Source: JANRIC01 sp033765345 (lineage in GTDB: Bacteria; Bacteroidota; Bacteroidia; Cytophagales; Microscillaceae). Taken from it: a DNA stretch of 20,615 bases. Location of the stretch: NCBI GenBank assembly GCA_033765345.1, contig JANRIC010000037.1, forward strand, positions 1 to 20,615, read 5' to 3'. Positions 1 through 7,457 of this stretch are shown in pieces (within the stretch, counting starts at the first letter, position 1; each line of letters begins with the position of its first letter). The position numbers were made by a program, and so were the translations under genes. The notes below the pieces were generated by a model, which did not search any database, was not told where the DNA came from, and was given only the letters and a program-made list of their open reading frames with translations.

Positions 1-1
1 G

Positions 2-325
2 ACTTCTCTGGACGAACTACCTCAGTTTATCAATGTACTTTTGGGAGATATGTCTGTAGTAGGTCCTCGCCCCAATATGATCAAACAATTGGAGTATTAC
101 TCTCAGGTGATTGACAATTACAGCTTCCGCCACTTCGTAACTCCTGGAATCACGGGTTGGGCACAGGTAAACGGCTTCCGTGGTGAAACCCAAACCGACG
201 ACCTGATGGCAAAAAGAGTAGAACTTGACATTGAATATATGCAGGCTTGGAGCTTTTGGTTAGACATCAAGATCATCTTCCTCACTGTTTGGAATATCGT
301 CAAAGGTGAAGAAAATGCTTACTAA
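2..325 (+). CDS. Polyprenyl-phosphate sugar transferase, C-terminal part (5' end outside window)
   Basis: This is the last 107 codons of a bacterial sugar transferase (PF02397, WcaJ/undecaprenyl-phosphate glucose phosphotransferase type). The family transfers a sugar phosphate from a nucleotide sugar to undecaprenyl phosphate at the inner membrane, starting exopolysaccharide, capsule or O-antigen repeat units. The reading frame is open from base 2. It shows the family's C-terminal signature in order: DELPQFINVLLGDMS, then VGPRP, then PGITGWAQVNGFRG, then the LDIEYM..WSFWLDIKII segment that ends the domain. The N-terminal membrane part and the start codon lie to the left. The gene is closed by a clear terminator at 409-439, so the sigma gene downstream is a separate unit. 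The sugar specificity cannot be read from this fragment. Family assignment is firm. Confidence 0.93.
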   Translation, partial: TSLDELPQFINVLLGDMSVVGPRPNMIKQLEYYSQVIDNYSFRHFVTPGITGWAQVNGFRGETQTDDLMAKRVELDIEYMQAWSFWLDIKIIFLTVWNIVKGEENAY

Positions 326-756
326 GAATCGTATCTAACTCTAAAATATAGAAAATTTGTATCAAATCCTTTAAAAGCTGCTATTGAAGGTTTAGCAAAA
401 AATAAACAAAAAGCACTGTATTCAATACAGTGCTTTTTTGGCTTTATGCCATTTATAATAGGCTATTTCTGGCTTGTGGATCAATCCTTCAAATCAAGAG
501 CCCCAACCCATTAATAATCTAAAAAAGAACCATGATGCTTGAAACAAGGAGGTGGCATTCTGGTATAAAATAAATATGAATTGGTATTTTTAAATCAAAT
601 CTATCGAATTAAACTAAAAAGCACCAAAGCCTTGCACCTTATTGGCTGATAGTTTGTTAATATTAAGGGTGAAAAATATTTGGAAAAGGTTTTATTTTTT
701 AAACCAAAGCAACCATTCTGAATCAAAACAGGTCTGAACCAATAGAATAACGAGCA
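326..756. other. 431-bp gap between sugar transferase and sigma factor genes
   Basis: The left part holds the terminator at 409-439. From about 440 to 756 I see no supportable gene. A TTG (632-634) followed by TAGTTTG (650-656) is one base short of the Bacteroidota -7 consensus TAnnTTTG and has a short spacer, so it is at best a weak promoter candidate for the sigma factor gene at 757. A minus-strand reading frame overlaps the sigma gene and shows no family features. Confidence 0.5.
409..439 (+). terminator. Rho-independent terminator after sugar transferase gene
   Basis: GCACTGTAT and ATACAGTGC form a perfect stem around a three-base loop, extended by A/T pairs and followed by a run of six T. 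It lies about 85 bases after the stop codon. The A-run before the stem would give a weaker T-run on the other strand, so it may work in both directions, but no gene on the other strand needs it. Confidence 0.88.
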
Positions 757-1344
757 ATGACGATCAGTCCCGATGAAAAAAAGATTGTTAAAGGCTGCAA
801 AGCAGGTAAAGCCAAATACCAACAGATTTTGTATGAGCGGTATTATGGCAAGATGCTTAGTTTGTGTATGCGATATACCCAAACACGCGAAGAAGCCAAA
901 GATGTATTGCACGACGGGTACATCAAGATATTTAAAAGCATGAAGGACTTTCAGGAAAAAGGGTCATTGGAGGGTTGGATTCGCAAGATTGTGATTAATA
1001 CGGCAATTAATTATTACCACAAGAACAAAAAATACCACGCAAATTTGTATCTTGAGGACGAATGTCAGGATATGTTGCCGCTTGACCATCACGAGGAAGA
1101 TATTATCTCAAAATTGTCTTATGACGATATTATCCGTTTTGTGCGAACATTACCCCCGGCATACATGACCGTTTTCAATCTTTATGCTATTGAAGGTTAC
1201 AATCATCGGGAAATTGCTGAAATGCTTAATATCAGTGAGGGTACTTCAAAATCTAATCTGGCAAAGGCTAGAATGAAGTTACAGAAAAAAATTCAGGAGT
1301 CTTTGGAGGATAAACCTTTTGCACCTTATGTCCAGAAATCATAA
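757..1344 (+). CDS. ECF-type RNA polymerase sigma-70 factor
   Basis: A 195-aa extracytoplasmic-function sigma factor. Region 2 spans about residues 20-95: the YERYYGKMLSLCMRYTQTREEAKDVLHDGYIKIF stretch is the usual core-binding and -10-recognition helix set, followed by GSLEGWIRKIVINTAINYY. Region 4 spans about residues 125-185, with LPPAYMTVFNLYAIEGYNHREIAEML and ISEGTSKSNLAKARMKLQKK as the helix-turn-helix that reads the -35 element. No region 3 or extra C-terminal domain is present, which is normal for ECF factors. The stop codon lies 17 bases inside the next gene (ATG at 1328), so the two are translationally coupled. The next gene's N-terminus looks like the Bacteroidota anti-sigma-like segment that accompanies such sigma genes. 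That suggests regulation by an envelope-located partner (inference). The regulon is unknown; it may include its own operon. Confidence 0.95.
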   Translation: MTISPDEKKIVKGCKAGKAKYQQILYERYYGKMLSLCMRYTQTREEAKDVLHDGYIKIFKSMKDFQEKGSLEGWIRKIVINTAINYYHKNKKYHANLYLEDECQDMLPLDHHEEDIISKLSYDDIIRFVRTLPPAYMTVFNLYAIEGYNHREIAEMLNISEGTSKSNLAKARMKLQKKIQESLEDKPFAPYVQKS

Positions 1345-3049
1345 TATTGACAGATTATTTTGTAAAATTGTTCAGAAACACGAAGAGCGATATGATCCGC
1401 GAGATTGGGAAAAAATGCATACAATACTTCGTGAAGAAGGTTTGTGCCGTGAAAAGTCAAGGCTGGTAAATTTTCTAAAAATATTTTCCAGAGTGGTTTA
1501 TAGTATGGCTATTCTTCTTTTATTGTTAATTCCTTCCTCCATATACCAAAATATACCAACCGACGAAAAAAACTTAACCCAATTTAAGGTCGAGAAAAAC
1601 AACCCCAACCTGATAGACAAAACCCCCACAAACAGCCCAAAAACCCAAACTAAGAATCTATCTACCTCAAAATCAATCATAGAATCCGCTAATTTGGATA
1701 TTGAATCAGCTACAAATAAAAATACAGTATCTACTACTTTTCAAACAAAAATATTCCCTAAATTAGAAATATATAAAGTTGAGCAAGCGACGCAAACCAC
1801 GATCGTATCGATTTTCAACTCGGATTATCTTCTTTATGATGAAAACCTGAAATTGTCTGATTTCATTGATCGGGAGTTTGCTCGAGTAGCCACAATATCA
1901 GTTCCTGATTCTCTACATCAAGATTCTGCCTTTGTTGCCAATACCCAAACCGATTCATTGGCTCAAGACAATCAACAAAATCGTGTTTTTCATCTTGGGC
2001 TATTTTATCCATTGAGTAATCAGGGAAAAAAATCTTTAGAACACCAGAATTCAATTTCAGTACACGCTTTGGTTGGCTCGTCGGCTTCACTTAAAGGCTT
2101 TGAAATATCCGGTTTAGGCAATTTAGAAACAAGCACCGTCAGCGGTGTTCAAGTAGCCGGATTATTTAATCATACCCCCGACAGTCTAAAAGGACTTCAG
2201 CTCAGTGGGCTTGTAAATGTAAGCGGGAATCAGGGCAATGCCGTACAAGTAGCCGGTTTGGTCAATGTTTCGGGTACAGAGCCCTCTAGTACGACCACAG
2301 TAAGCCCTGATCAGAAGAAATTCAGAGGTCAAATTTCTGGCTTGGTAAACGTAGATCATTTTAACAATAAAAATCTACAGATGAGTGGTTTATTTAATCG
2401 AGGTGCGAAGATCACCGGAGTTCAGTTCAGTGGCTTGGCCAATGTAGCCAATCGAGTAGAGGGAGTACAGATAGGAGGGCTCGTGAATGTGGCTCAAAGG
2501 GTAAAAGGTGTACAAATAGGGCTAATCAATATCACCGATACCCTGGAAGGCTTCTCAATAGGTTTGATCAATGTAGTAAAAAGGAATGCCTATCGCAAGC
2601 TGGAATTCTGGGGTACAGAATCATTCCACACCAATCTGGGGTTAAAGCTAGGAACCCGTAAATTTTATAATATTTTTGCTTTGGGAAGTCAGATTTCTGC
2701 CGGTACATTCCGATGGGGTTTGGGCTATGGCTTTGGTACACAATTGAATATGTCTGCTAAGCATTACCTAAATTTAGATTTAATCAGCTATCACGTCAAT
2801 GAAGAACGCAAATTTACCCGCAAGCTGAATTTGTTGAATCAGTTTAAAGTGAGTCTTTCCAGAGAGTTTGGAAGTGGTATTGGCATTTATGGAGGGCCTA
2901 CACTGAATCTACTGGTTTCAGACTTCAAAAACTCCGACAATAGCATCGGCTCTCAAATTGCTCCTTGGACTTTTTATGAAAATTATACCAAAGAAAGAGG
3001 TACTAAAATAAAAATATGGGGTGGTTTTAATTTTGGTATCAGATTCTAA
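1328..3049 (+). CDS. Trans-envelope protein: anti-sigma-like N-terminus, one membrane helix, GLxNV repeats, C-terminal beta-barrel
   Basis: 573 aa from ATG 1328; the frame also has a TTG at 1319, which is less likely. Residues 1-45 (DRLFCKIVQKHEERYDPRDWEKM) resemble the short cytoplasmic segment of Bacteroidota proteins encoded after ECF sigma genes. Residues 56-75 form one hydrophobic helix. Residues 75-225 are a Thr/Ser/Asn/Lys-rich linker. Residues 255-420 carry about nine copies of a 17-25 residue unit with the core G(V/L)Q(V/I/L)xGLxNV, like the LA_2272-type surface repeat. Residues 420-573 alternate aromatic and polar residues, contain many Gly and end in FNFGIRF, as expected for an outer-membrane beta-barrel with a terminal Phe. 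The order implies a protein running from cytoplasm to outer membrane. Anti-sigma function is inferred from overlap with the sigma gene and from the N-terminus; no zinc-binding HxxxCxxC motif was seen. Its exact role is unknown. Confidence 0.8.
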   Translation: MSRNHNIDRLFCKIVQKHEERYDPRDWEKMHTILREEGLCREKSRLVNFLKIFSRVVYSMAILLLLLIPSSIYQNIPTDEKNLTQFKVEKNNPNLIDKTPTNSPKTQTKNLSTSKSIIESANLDIESATNKNTVSTTFQTKIFPKLEIYKVEQATQTTIVSIFNSDYLLYDENLKLSDFIDREFARVATISVPDSLHQDSAFVANTQTDSLAQDNQQNRVFHLGLFYPLSNQGKKSLEHQNSISVHALVGSSASLKGFEISGLGNLETSTVSGVQVAGLFNHTPDSLKGLQLSGLVNVSGNQGNAVQVAGLVNVSGTEPSSTTTVSPDQKKFRGQISGLVNVDHFNNKNLQMSGLFNRGAKITGVQFSGLANVANRVEGVQIGGLVNVAQRVKGVQIGLINITDTLEGFSIGLINVVKRNAYRKLEFWGTESFHTNLGLKLGTRKFYNIFALGSQISAGTFRWGLGYGFGTQLNMSAKHYLNLDLISYHVNEERKFTRKLNLLNQFKVSLSREFGSGIGIYGGPTLNLLVSDFKNSDNSIGSQIAPWTFYENYTKERGTKIKIWGGFNFGIRF

Positions 3050-3186
3050 GGAAGGGATAATTAATAATGGATAATTGATAACTAACAATTAATTAACATA
3101 TTGGTAATCAAATACTTAGTAATTAAAAATAGTGCTTTATTTAATTTCTACTCCTAAGATAGCCTTGCTTAATATTTTTAAGAAGC

Positions 3187-3217
3187 TTGTGAAAGCCCTC
3201 AAACCATTCTATCTTTG
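3187..3217 (+). promoter_or_regulatory. Bacteroidota-type promoter for the DUF2452-mobA unit
   Basis: TTG at 3187-3189 and TATCTTTG at 3210-3217 are separated by 20 bases, fitting the Bacteroidota sigma-ABfr pattern (TTTG near -33, TAnnTTTG near -7). It lies about 70 bases before the ATG at 3289, with no other gene between. This is the best promoter match in the window. Confidence 0.62.
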
Positions 3218-3288
3218 TTAGGTTATATAAAGGCATAAATCTCTCTTTTATTTAATTCTCTTATTTAATCTATTTTGTGCTGATCTCC

Positions 3289-3741
3289 ATGAAAAACCAA
3301 GAAGAATTTATCAATCCTATCGACGAGGATAAAGTAGCTCAAAACCCTGGTACTTTGCCCTATGCACACACAGTAGGAGGTTTTGTGATCAAACCCACCG
3401 AAAAAGGCGTTATCAAAGGCAAATCAATGGCTGCGATGGAGCAACAGACCACTCGACAGCTCAAACAATTGTACGATCAAATGAAAGTGCTGGCAGAACA
3501 AGCCAAAGCCTTACAACAACGTGCCGAAGTATCTCGGCAGATTTATGAGGCAGAAATGAATTTTGAGCCTGTGGTGGGTCATACCTATTTTTTATACCTT
3601 CGTAAGAATGGTATTTATGTACTTTCTATGGTATCTCCCGAAGAATGGGGAAAAAAAATGCCTTATCAATATATTTCTAAGGTAAGCTTGCTTGCAGACC
3701 ATACTTGGGAGATTTTGGATGAACACATTCAGGAATTTTAA
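3289..3741 (+). CDS. DUF2452 domain-containing protein
   Basis: 150 aa from ATG 3289; a GTG four codons upstream (3277) is also in frame, but the ATG gives the usual short charged N-terminus. The protein matches what I know of the DUF2452 family (PF10504), common in Bacteroidota and of unknown function. Visible parts are an early NPIDEDKVAQNPGTLPYAHTVGG segment, a central helical stretch (residues 50-85, rich in Gln, Lys and Ala, probably coiled coil), and a C-terminal segment with VVGHTYFLYL, YVLSMVSPEEWG and WEILDEH. No signal peptide or membrane helix is present, so it should be cytoplasmic. The mobA gene starts two bases after its stop, so the two are co-transcribed; whether they are functionally linked is unknown. 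Confidence 0.85.
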   Translation: MKNQEEFINPIDEDKVAQNPGTLPYAHTVGGFVIKPTEKGVIKGKSMAAMEQQTTRQLKQLYDQMKVLAEQAKALQQRAEVSRQIYEAEMNFEPVVGHTYFLYLRKNGIYVLSMVSPEEWGKKMPYQYISKVSLLADHTWEILDEHIQEF

Positions 3742-3743
3742 AT

Positions 3744-4319
3744 ATGATGTACGGACTAATACTTGCCGGAGGGCGAAGTACCCGAATGGGGCAAGATAAA
3801 AGTAACCTCTTTTACCATCAAAATCCTCAACGGATCTATCTCTATCAATTGCTGGAGAATTTCTGTGAAAAAGTCTTTATCTCTGCCCGCAAAGAACAAA
3901 TCTCTGTTTGGAATGATCAACTCAATTATATTGAAGACAGCGTAAGCAGTGAAGGACCACTCAGCGGTATTGTAAGTGCTTACGAAAAATACCCCGAAGA
4001 ATCCTGGCTGGTAGTAGCTTGTGATATGCCTTTTGTAGACCAAAATACAATTTCTTTTTTGCTCAAATACCAAGACCCCCAAGCTTATGTAAATGTATTT
4101 CAAAATCCACAAACACTTGATTATGAGCCTCTTCTAGGGCTTTGGCACAGTAAGACCGGACACTTACTAAAAGAATTTTATGCAAATGGACAAAGATCAC
4201 CACGCCGTTTTTTGAGACAAATCAATTGTCACGCAATAGCTCCCCAAAATACCCACTGGTTGCTTAATGCCAATGATCCCGAAGAATATGCACAGATTTT
4301 AGAAATCATGCGAAAATAA
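3744..4319 (+). CDS. mobA: Molybdenum cofactor guanylyltransferase (MobA-like NTP transferase)
   Basis: 191 aa, the usual MobA length. MobA transfers GMP from GTP to molybdopterin in the cytoplasm to make the bis-MGD cofactor. The nucleotide-binding P-loop-like motif LAGGRSTRMGQDKS is at residues 7-20. GPLSGIVSA at about 72-80 and VVACDMPFV at about 92-100 are the conserved guanine/metal-binding segments, the Asp of ACDMPF being the metal ligand. YEPLLGLWH and SPRRFLRQ follow, then LLNANDPEEYAQ, a typical C-terminal motif (xNxNTPEDY type). No other molybdenum-cofactor gene is in the window. It follows the DUF2452 gene by two bases and shares its promoter. A different nucleotidyltransferase of the MobA-like NTP family is possible, but the motif set favours MobA. 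Confidence 0.88.
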   Translation: MMYGLILAGGRSTRMGQDKSNLFYHQNPQRIYLYQLLENFCEKVFISARKEQISVWNDQLNYIEDSVSSEGPLSGIVSAYEKYPEESWLVVACDMPFVDQNTISFLLKYQDPQAYVNVFQNPQTLDYEPLLGLWHSKTGHLLKEFYANGQRSPRRFLRQINCHAIAPQNTHWLLNANDPEEYAQILEIMRK

Positions 4320-4380
4320 TCTCATATTTTCTTAATTTTAAGGCCGGAACCTGTTATTAAACATCAACTCAAAAATCAAT

Positions 4381-4734
4381 ATGATTATGACTTCCATCTT
4401 ATGTTCATTTGTTGTTTTCGTAAATTCATTTTTTAATGCAGAAATTATCGGTAAATGGTCATTTCAAACCGACCAAGGTACTGTTGCCGTGGAGTTCAAA
4501 ACGGATAATACCTATTTAGTGGACTTTGGGGTAGATGGTCAGATAGACATCACCGGAAATTATACCCTGGAAAGTGACCAAATTACCTTACAGGACATCA
4601 GCGGCGCCAACATGTGTGGCGAAAAAGCGACTTATACGGTTAAAATCGAAGGAACTACACTTACCTTGACCAAAGTAAAAGATGATTGTCCGGGCAGAGG
4701 CGATCTTGGACAAATGGTAATGACTAAAATGTAA
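4381..4734 (+). CDS. Small exported protein, lipocalin-like beta fold (putative)
   Basis: 117 aa (115 if ATG 4387 is used). Residues 1-20 are hydrophobic and end in SFFNA, giving a plausible signal peptide with cleavage before EIIGKW. The mature part runs as short alternating beta strands: GKWSFQTD, TVAVEFKTDNTYLVDF, ITGNYTLESDQITLQD, ATYTVKIEGTTLTLTKV. This pattern of GxW near the start and a GNYTLxxDxITL strand is common in Bacteroidota lipocalin-like proteins. Two Cys (in MCGEKA and DDCPGR) flank a beta hairpin and could form a disulfide in the periplasm. It is separate from mobA by 61 bases and closed by the terminator at 4745. No ligand or function can be read from the sequence. Confidence 0.72.
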   Translation: MIMTSILCSFVVFVNSFFNAEIIGKWSFQTDQGTVAVEFKTDNTYLVDFGVDGQIDITGNYTLESDQITLQDISGANMCGEKATYTVKIEGTTLTLTKVKDDCPGRGDLGQMVMTKM

Positions 4735-4744
4735 TTTTCTTCCC

Positions 4745-4776
4745 TATCACCCGCATCTGCGGGTGATAATTTTTTA
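4745..4776 (+). terminator. Rho-independent terminator
   Basis: TATCACCCGC (4745-4754) pairs perfectly with GCGGGTGATA (4759-4768) around a four-base loop and is followed by A and then seven T. It lies ten bases after the stop codon at 4734. Confidence 0.92.
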
Positions 4777-4982
4777 AAAACCCTCTTCCCTCAAAAGATG
4801 TCCTTCTTGATGATTTCTCCCAAAATTCAGCTTTTTTAATCCTTCCAAAGAACAATTTTTGCTTGTTTTAGATTATAGTTACACAAACCTAAAGATTTTG
4901 TACTTCATAAAAACATAATCAAAGTACATCAAACAAACAGAGCACACAAATCATTCTTTTTAATCTTAAACCTTGATATCGT

Positions 4983-5867
4983 ATGCGTTTTTTCATGATT
5001 ATATGTATCTTCTTTTTTGTTCTTACAAGCTCCGTAAATTATCGTGAGACAGCCTTACATACCGAAAACATTCAACCTGTACTACAACGTATCGTGTCGG
5101 CACGTCTATATCATAATAGATTTTGGACATTAGGCGAAGCTAATGCCGATTTTGCAGCAGAGGTTTTGAGTGCACTAAAACCCACTTACGTCTCAGGTTT
5201 GATCCATTTAAATGCTTCTAACTCATTGACCGATAAGCAAATACAGGACTTTAAAACCATTCGGCAGAAAATAATAACCCAAAATCCGAATTGTAAATTT
5301 GACTTTCCCATCAATCCCAATCATTATAAAGAATCCAGTGATATTCTGGCTAAAATTAAAGCCATCGATGAAAAATTAGACATCGATATCTGGTACCTGG
5401 ATTTTTACCAAGCAGAATTCAAAAGCTCTACCAAGGTCATTGAGGCGGTCATCCAATATGCCCACCAAAACGGACAATGGGTCGGAGGCAATGAACTGGA
5501 CAAAGACCTGCTCAAAAACGGTGATTTTGTAGCTTTTACGGATGCCGTAGCGGTAGATCTTAAGATGAAAGACGAAATCATCAAAACTGGAGAGCAGTAT
5601 GACATTCCGGTAGTCTTTCAGATTAATAATAATACCAACATCAGCGGCGATGATACCGTACATACCTTTATCAAAAAATGGAAAACCTTTGAAAGAGAAC
5701 GACACGTCCGCCGCCTAGCGCAAAACCAGATGTCCTGGAAATATAAGTTGATGTATCCCGTTTTTTTTCCAGTATTTCTACGCCAAACGGCTTATAATGC
5801 GGCTCAAGATGGAGATATTCTAAAAAAATATCAAGAAATCATGGATTTGTACAATGAGCTGGAATAA
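4983..5867 (+). CDS. Exported protein of unknown function, probable alpha/beta barrel
   Basis: 294 aa; I do not recognise a named family. Residues 1-17 are strongly hydrophobic (RFFMIICIFFFVLTSS), a signal peptide or membrane anchor. The rest alternates short beta strands with amphipathic helices: TYVSGLIHL (68-76), IDIWYLDFYQ (134-143), GQWVGGNEL (164-172), DAVAVDLK (187-194), IPVVFQINNN (208-217). That order suggests a TIM-barrel-like fold; acidic residues at strand ends (D141, E171, D192) are candidate active-site positions, as in glycosidase-like barrels (inference only). A basic, aromatic C-terminal region (RRLAQNQMSWKYKLMYPVFFP) follows. The LemA-type gene begins 40 bases downstream on the same strand, so it may be co-transcribed with that cluster. 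No clear promoter was seen in the 200 bases before it. Confidence 0.75.
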   Translation: MRFFMIICIFFFVLTSSVNYRETALHTENIQPVLQRIVSARLYHNRFWTLGEANADFAAEVLSALKPTYVSGLIHLNASNSLTDKQIQDFKTIRQKIITQNPNCKFDFPINPNHYKESSDILAKIKAIDEKLDIDIWYLDFYQAEFKSSTKVIEAVIQYAHQNGQWVGGNELDKDLLKNGDFVAFTDAVAVDLKMKDEIIKTGEQYDIPVVFQINNNTNISGDDTVHTFIKKWKTFERERHVRRLAQNQMSWKYKLMYPVFFPVFLRQTAYNAAQDGDILKKYQEIMDLYNELE

Positions 5868-5907
5868 GTATTGCACCTAATTCTGAAAACTACATATTTA
5901 TACACGT

Positions 5908-6912
5908 ATGGCAAATTCTGACCAAAACCTACAAGCATTTATCAATAAAATGCTTCAGCTTCAAAACGAAAGTCGCGATAAACCCCTGAGCGATGAGGAG
6001 CTTAAAAAAATTGCCTTTGATATCGGGATGACTGAAGAGGATTGGCAGGAATCTCAAAAGGCCTTTCAGGGATATTTGAAGAGCGGTAAAGGACATTTGG
6101 AATACCGCAATTGGAAAGATGCCATTCAGCAACTTGAACAAGCAGCAGCTCTAAAGCCCAATAGCCTTGATGCCCTCTATGCCCTGGCAGTAGCTCATAA
6201 GGAGAAATGGAAAGCAGGTGGAGATCCAAGCCATAAATCTATGGCAGAAAATTATGCTGCCAATGCCTTGCAAATTAGTCCTGCGTATCCTCCAGCTATG
6301 GATTTGCTCAACGAACTCAGGATTACTGAGCAATCCAAACAAACCCAGAAGACCTGGCAAAAGGTTTATCTTATTGGGTTTTCCGTAGCAGCCGTTTTCT
6401 TTTTGGCAGTTATTTTTTTTACACTGAACAATGCCGTCGTTTCTCACAACGAAGAAGTAAATAAAAAATGGGCACAGGTCGAGAATGTCTACCAGCGGCG
6501 TGCCGACTTGATTCCTAAACTGGTTGGTATCCTCAAGTCACAAACTAAGTTTGAAATAGAAAGCCTGAATAAACTTAACAAAATCTATGAAGAGGCAGCC
6601 AACCAGTCAGGTGGCGACCCAAAGGCTTTTCAAGAAGTTCAGAAACGACTATCCAAATCACTTGAGGAAGTGACCCAAAGAGTTTCGGAAGATCAAGACC
6701 TTAGCGTCAGTCAGGCATATCGGGATATCAAAATACAAATAGAAGGCTCCGAAAACCGAATCGCCGTAGAACGAAAAAGATACAATGAAGTAGTAGCCGA
6801 TTATAATCAATATATCAAACAATTTCCCCAAAGTTTGCTGGGTTACAAAGAAAAACCTTATTTTGAGGTAGATAAACGCGCTTTAGAAAACCCCGATCTG
6901 GATTTGGACTAA
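5908..6912 (+). CDS. lemA: LemA family membrane protein with N-terminal TPR region
   Basis: 334 aa, much longer than ordinary LemA proteins (about 190 aa). Residues 1-140 are a cytoplasmic-looking helical region with TPR-like units (AFQGYLKSGKGHLEYRNWKDA and ALKPNSLDALYALAVAHKEK). One membrane helix lies at 153-173. The LemA domain follows: EEVNKKWAQVENVYQRRADL (182-201) is the family's opening signature and GSENRIAVERKRYNEVVADYN is its helix near the C-terminus, ending in FPQSLLGYKEKPYFEVDKRA. In ordinary LemA the membrane helix is at the very N-terminus; here it follows the TPR part, so TPR and LemA domains should face opposite sides of the membrane. It heads a three-gene unit with two TPM-domain genes, a neighbourhood known for LemA. 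The biochemical role of LemA is not established. Assignment is firm; the TPR boundaries are approximate. Confidence 0.92.
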   Translation: MANSDQNLQAFINKMLQLQNESRDKPLSDEELKKIAFDIGMTEEDWQESQKAFQGYLKSGKGHLEYRNWKDAIQQLEQAAALKPNSLDALYALAVAHKEKWKAGGDPSHKSMAENYAANALQISPAYPPAMDLLNELRITEQSKQTQKTWQKVYLIGFSVAAVFFLAVIFFTLNNAVVSHNEEVNKKWAQVENVYQRRADLIPKLVGILKSQTKFEIESLNKLNKIYEEAANQSGGDPKAFQEVQKRLSKSLEEVTQRVSEDQDLSVSQAYRDIKIQIEGSENRIAVERKRYNEVVADYNQYIKQFPQSLLGYKEKPYFEVDKRALENPDLDLD

Positions 6913-6964
6913 TTCGCCCAAGATATTTATTAAGATTCATTACACGAAAACCGATTTGAAATCT

Positions 6965-7411
6965 ATGATCTTACTCCGCAAAAAGAAATTTTTTAATACC
7001 AAACAAGAACGACAACTCATCGAGGCAATCAAAGAAGCCGAATTAAATACTTCCGGCGAAATCAGAGTACACGTAGAAAATCATTCAAAAGGAGATGTTT
7101 ATGGCAGGGCTTTGCAGGTTTTTAATGAATTGGAAATGCACAAAACTGCCCTGCGAAACGGTATTTTATTTTATCTGGCTACCAAAGATCACGAATTTGC
7201 TGTTATTGGAGATGAAGGCATCCACCGCGTAGTAGGAGATGATTTTTGGGAAAACATTAAAAACGAGATTGAAATAAAATTTAGGGTTAAAAAATTTGTA
7301 GATGGGCTTGTACAAGGTATTCTCAAAGCCGGTGAACAACTAAAAATTCATTTTCCCTACCAGACTGACGACCGCAATGAATTGAGCAATGAAATCTCGC
7401 AGGGAGATTAA
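6965..7411 (+). CDS. TPM-domain protein (small, soluble)
   Basis: 148 aa from ATG 6965; a TTG at 6956 is also in frame. It is a single TPM domain (PF04536; TPM stands for the founding members TLP18.3, Psb32 and MOLO-1). Visible parts are the opening FFNTKQERQLIEAIKEAELNTSGEIRVHV helix-strand unit, RNGILFYLATKDHEFAVIGDEGIHRVVGDDFW (the conserved strand pair with GDxGI), and a C-terminal helix VDGLVQGILKAGEQL. No signal peptide or membrane helix was seen, so it should be cytoplasmic or peripheral. It sits 52 bases after the LemA gene and 46 bases before the start of the large TPR-TPM gene, which fits the common LemA/TPM/TPM arrangement of Bacteroidota. Some TPM proteins have been reported as phosphatases, but activity here cannot be judged. 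Confidence 0.88.
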   Translation: MILLRKKKFFNTKQERQLIEAIKEAELNTSGEIRVHVENHSKGDVYGRALQVFNELEMHKTALRNGILFYLATKDHEFAVIGDEGIHRVVGDDFWENIKNEIEIKFRVKKFVDGLVQGILKAGEQLKIHFPYQTDDRNELSNEISQGD

Positions 7412-7457
7412 AAATATCAAAAACAGACCCCTCCCCATAGTGCAAAATATACAAGTT

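Noticed and set aside
326..530. Open plus-strand frame through the terminator at 409-439
   Set aside because: It has no start codon and is crossed by a strong terminator hairpin; the translation shows no domain.
601..912. Minus-strand open frame of 103 codons overlapping the sigma factor start
   Set aside because: It overlaps the well-supported sigma gene, has no family features, and half of it lies over A/T-rich intergenic sequence.
3050..3186. A/T-rich run (near 3060-3105) as a copy of the 14425-14476 inverted repeat
   Set aside because: The likeness is limited to short TAATTA/GATAA words common in A/T-rich DNA.
7389..7457. Upstream ATG extending the TPR-TPM protein by 23 residues
   Set aside because: It starts within the previous gene and would put a basic segment before a clear signal peptide.
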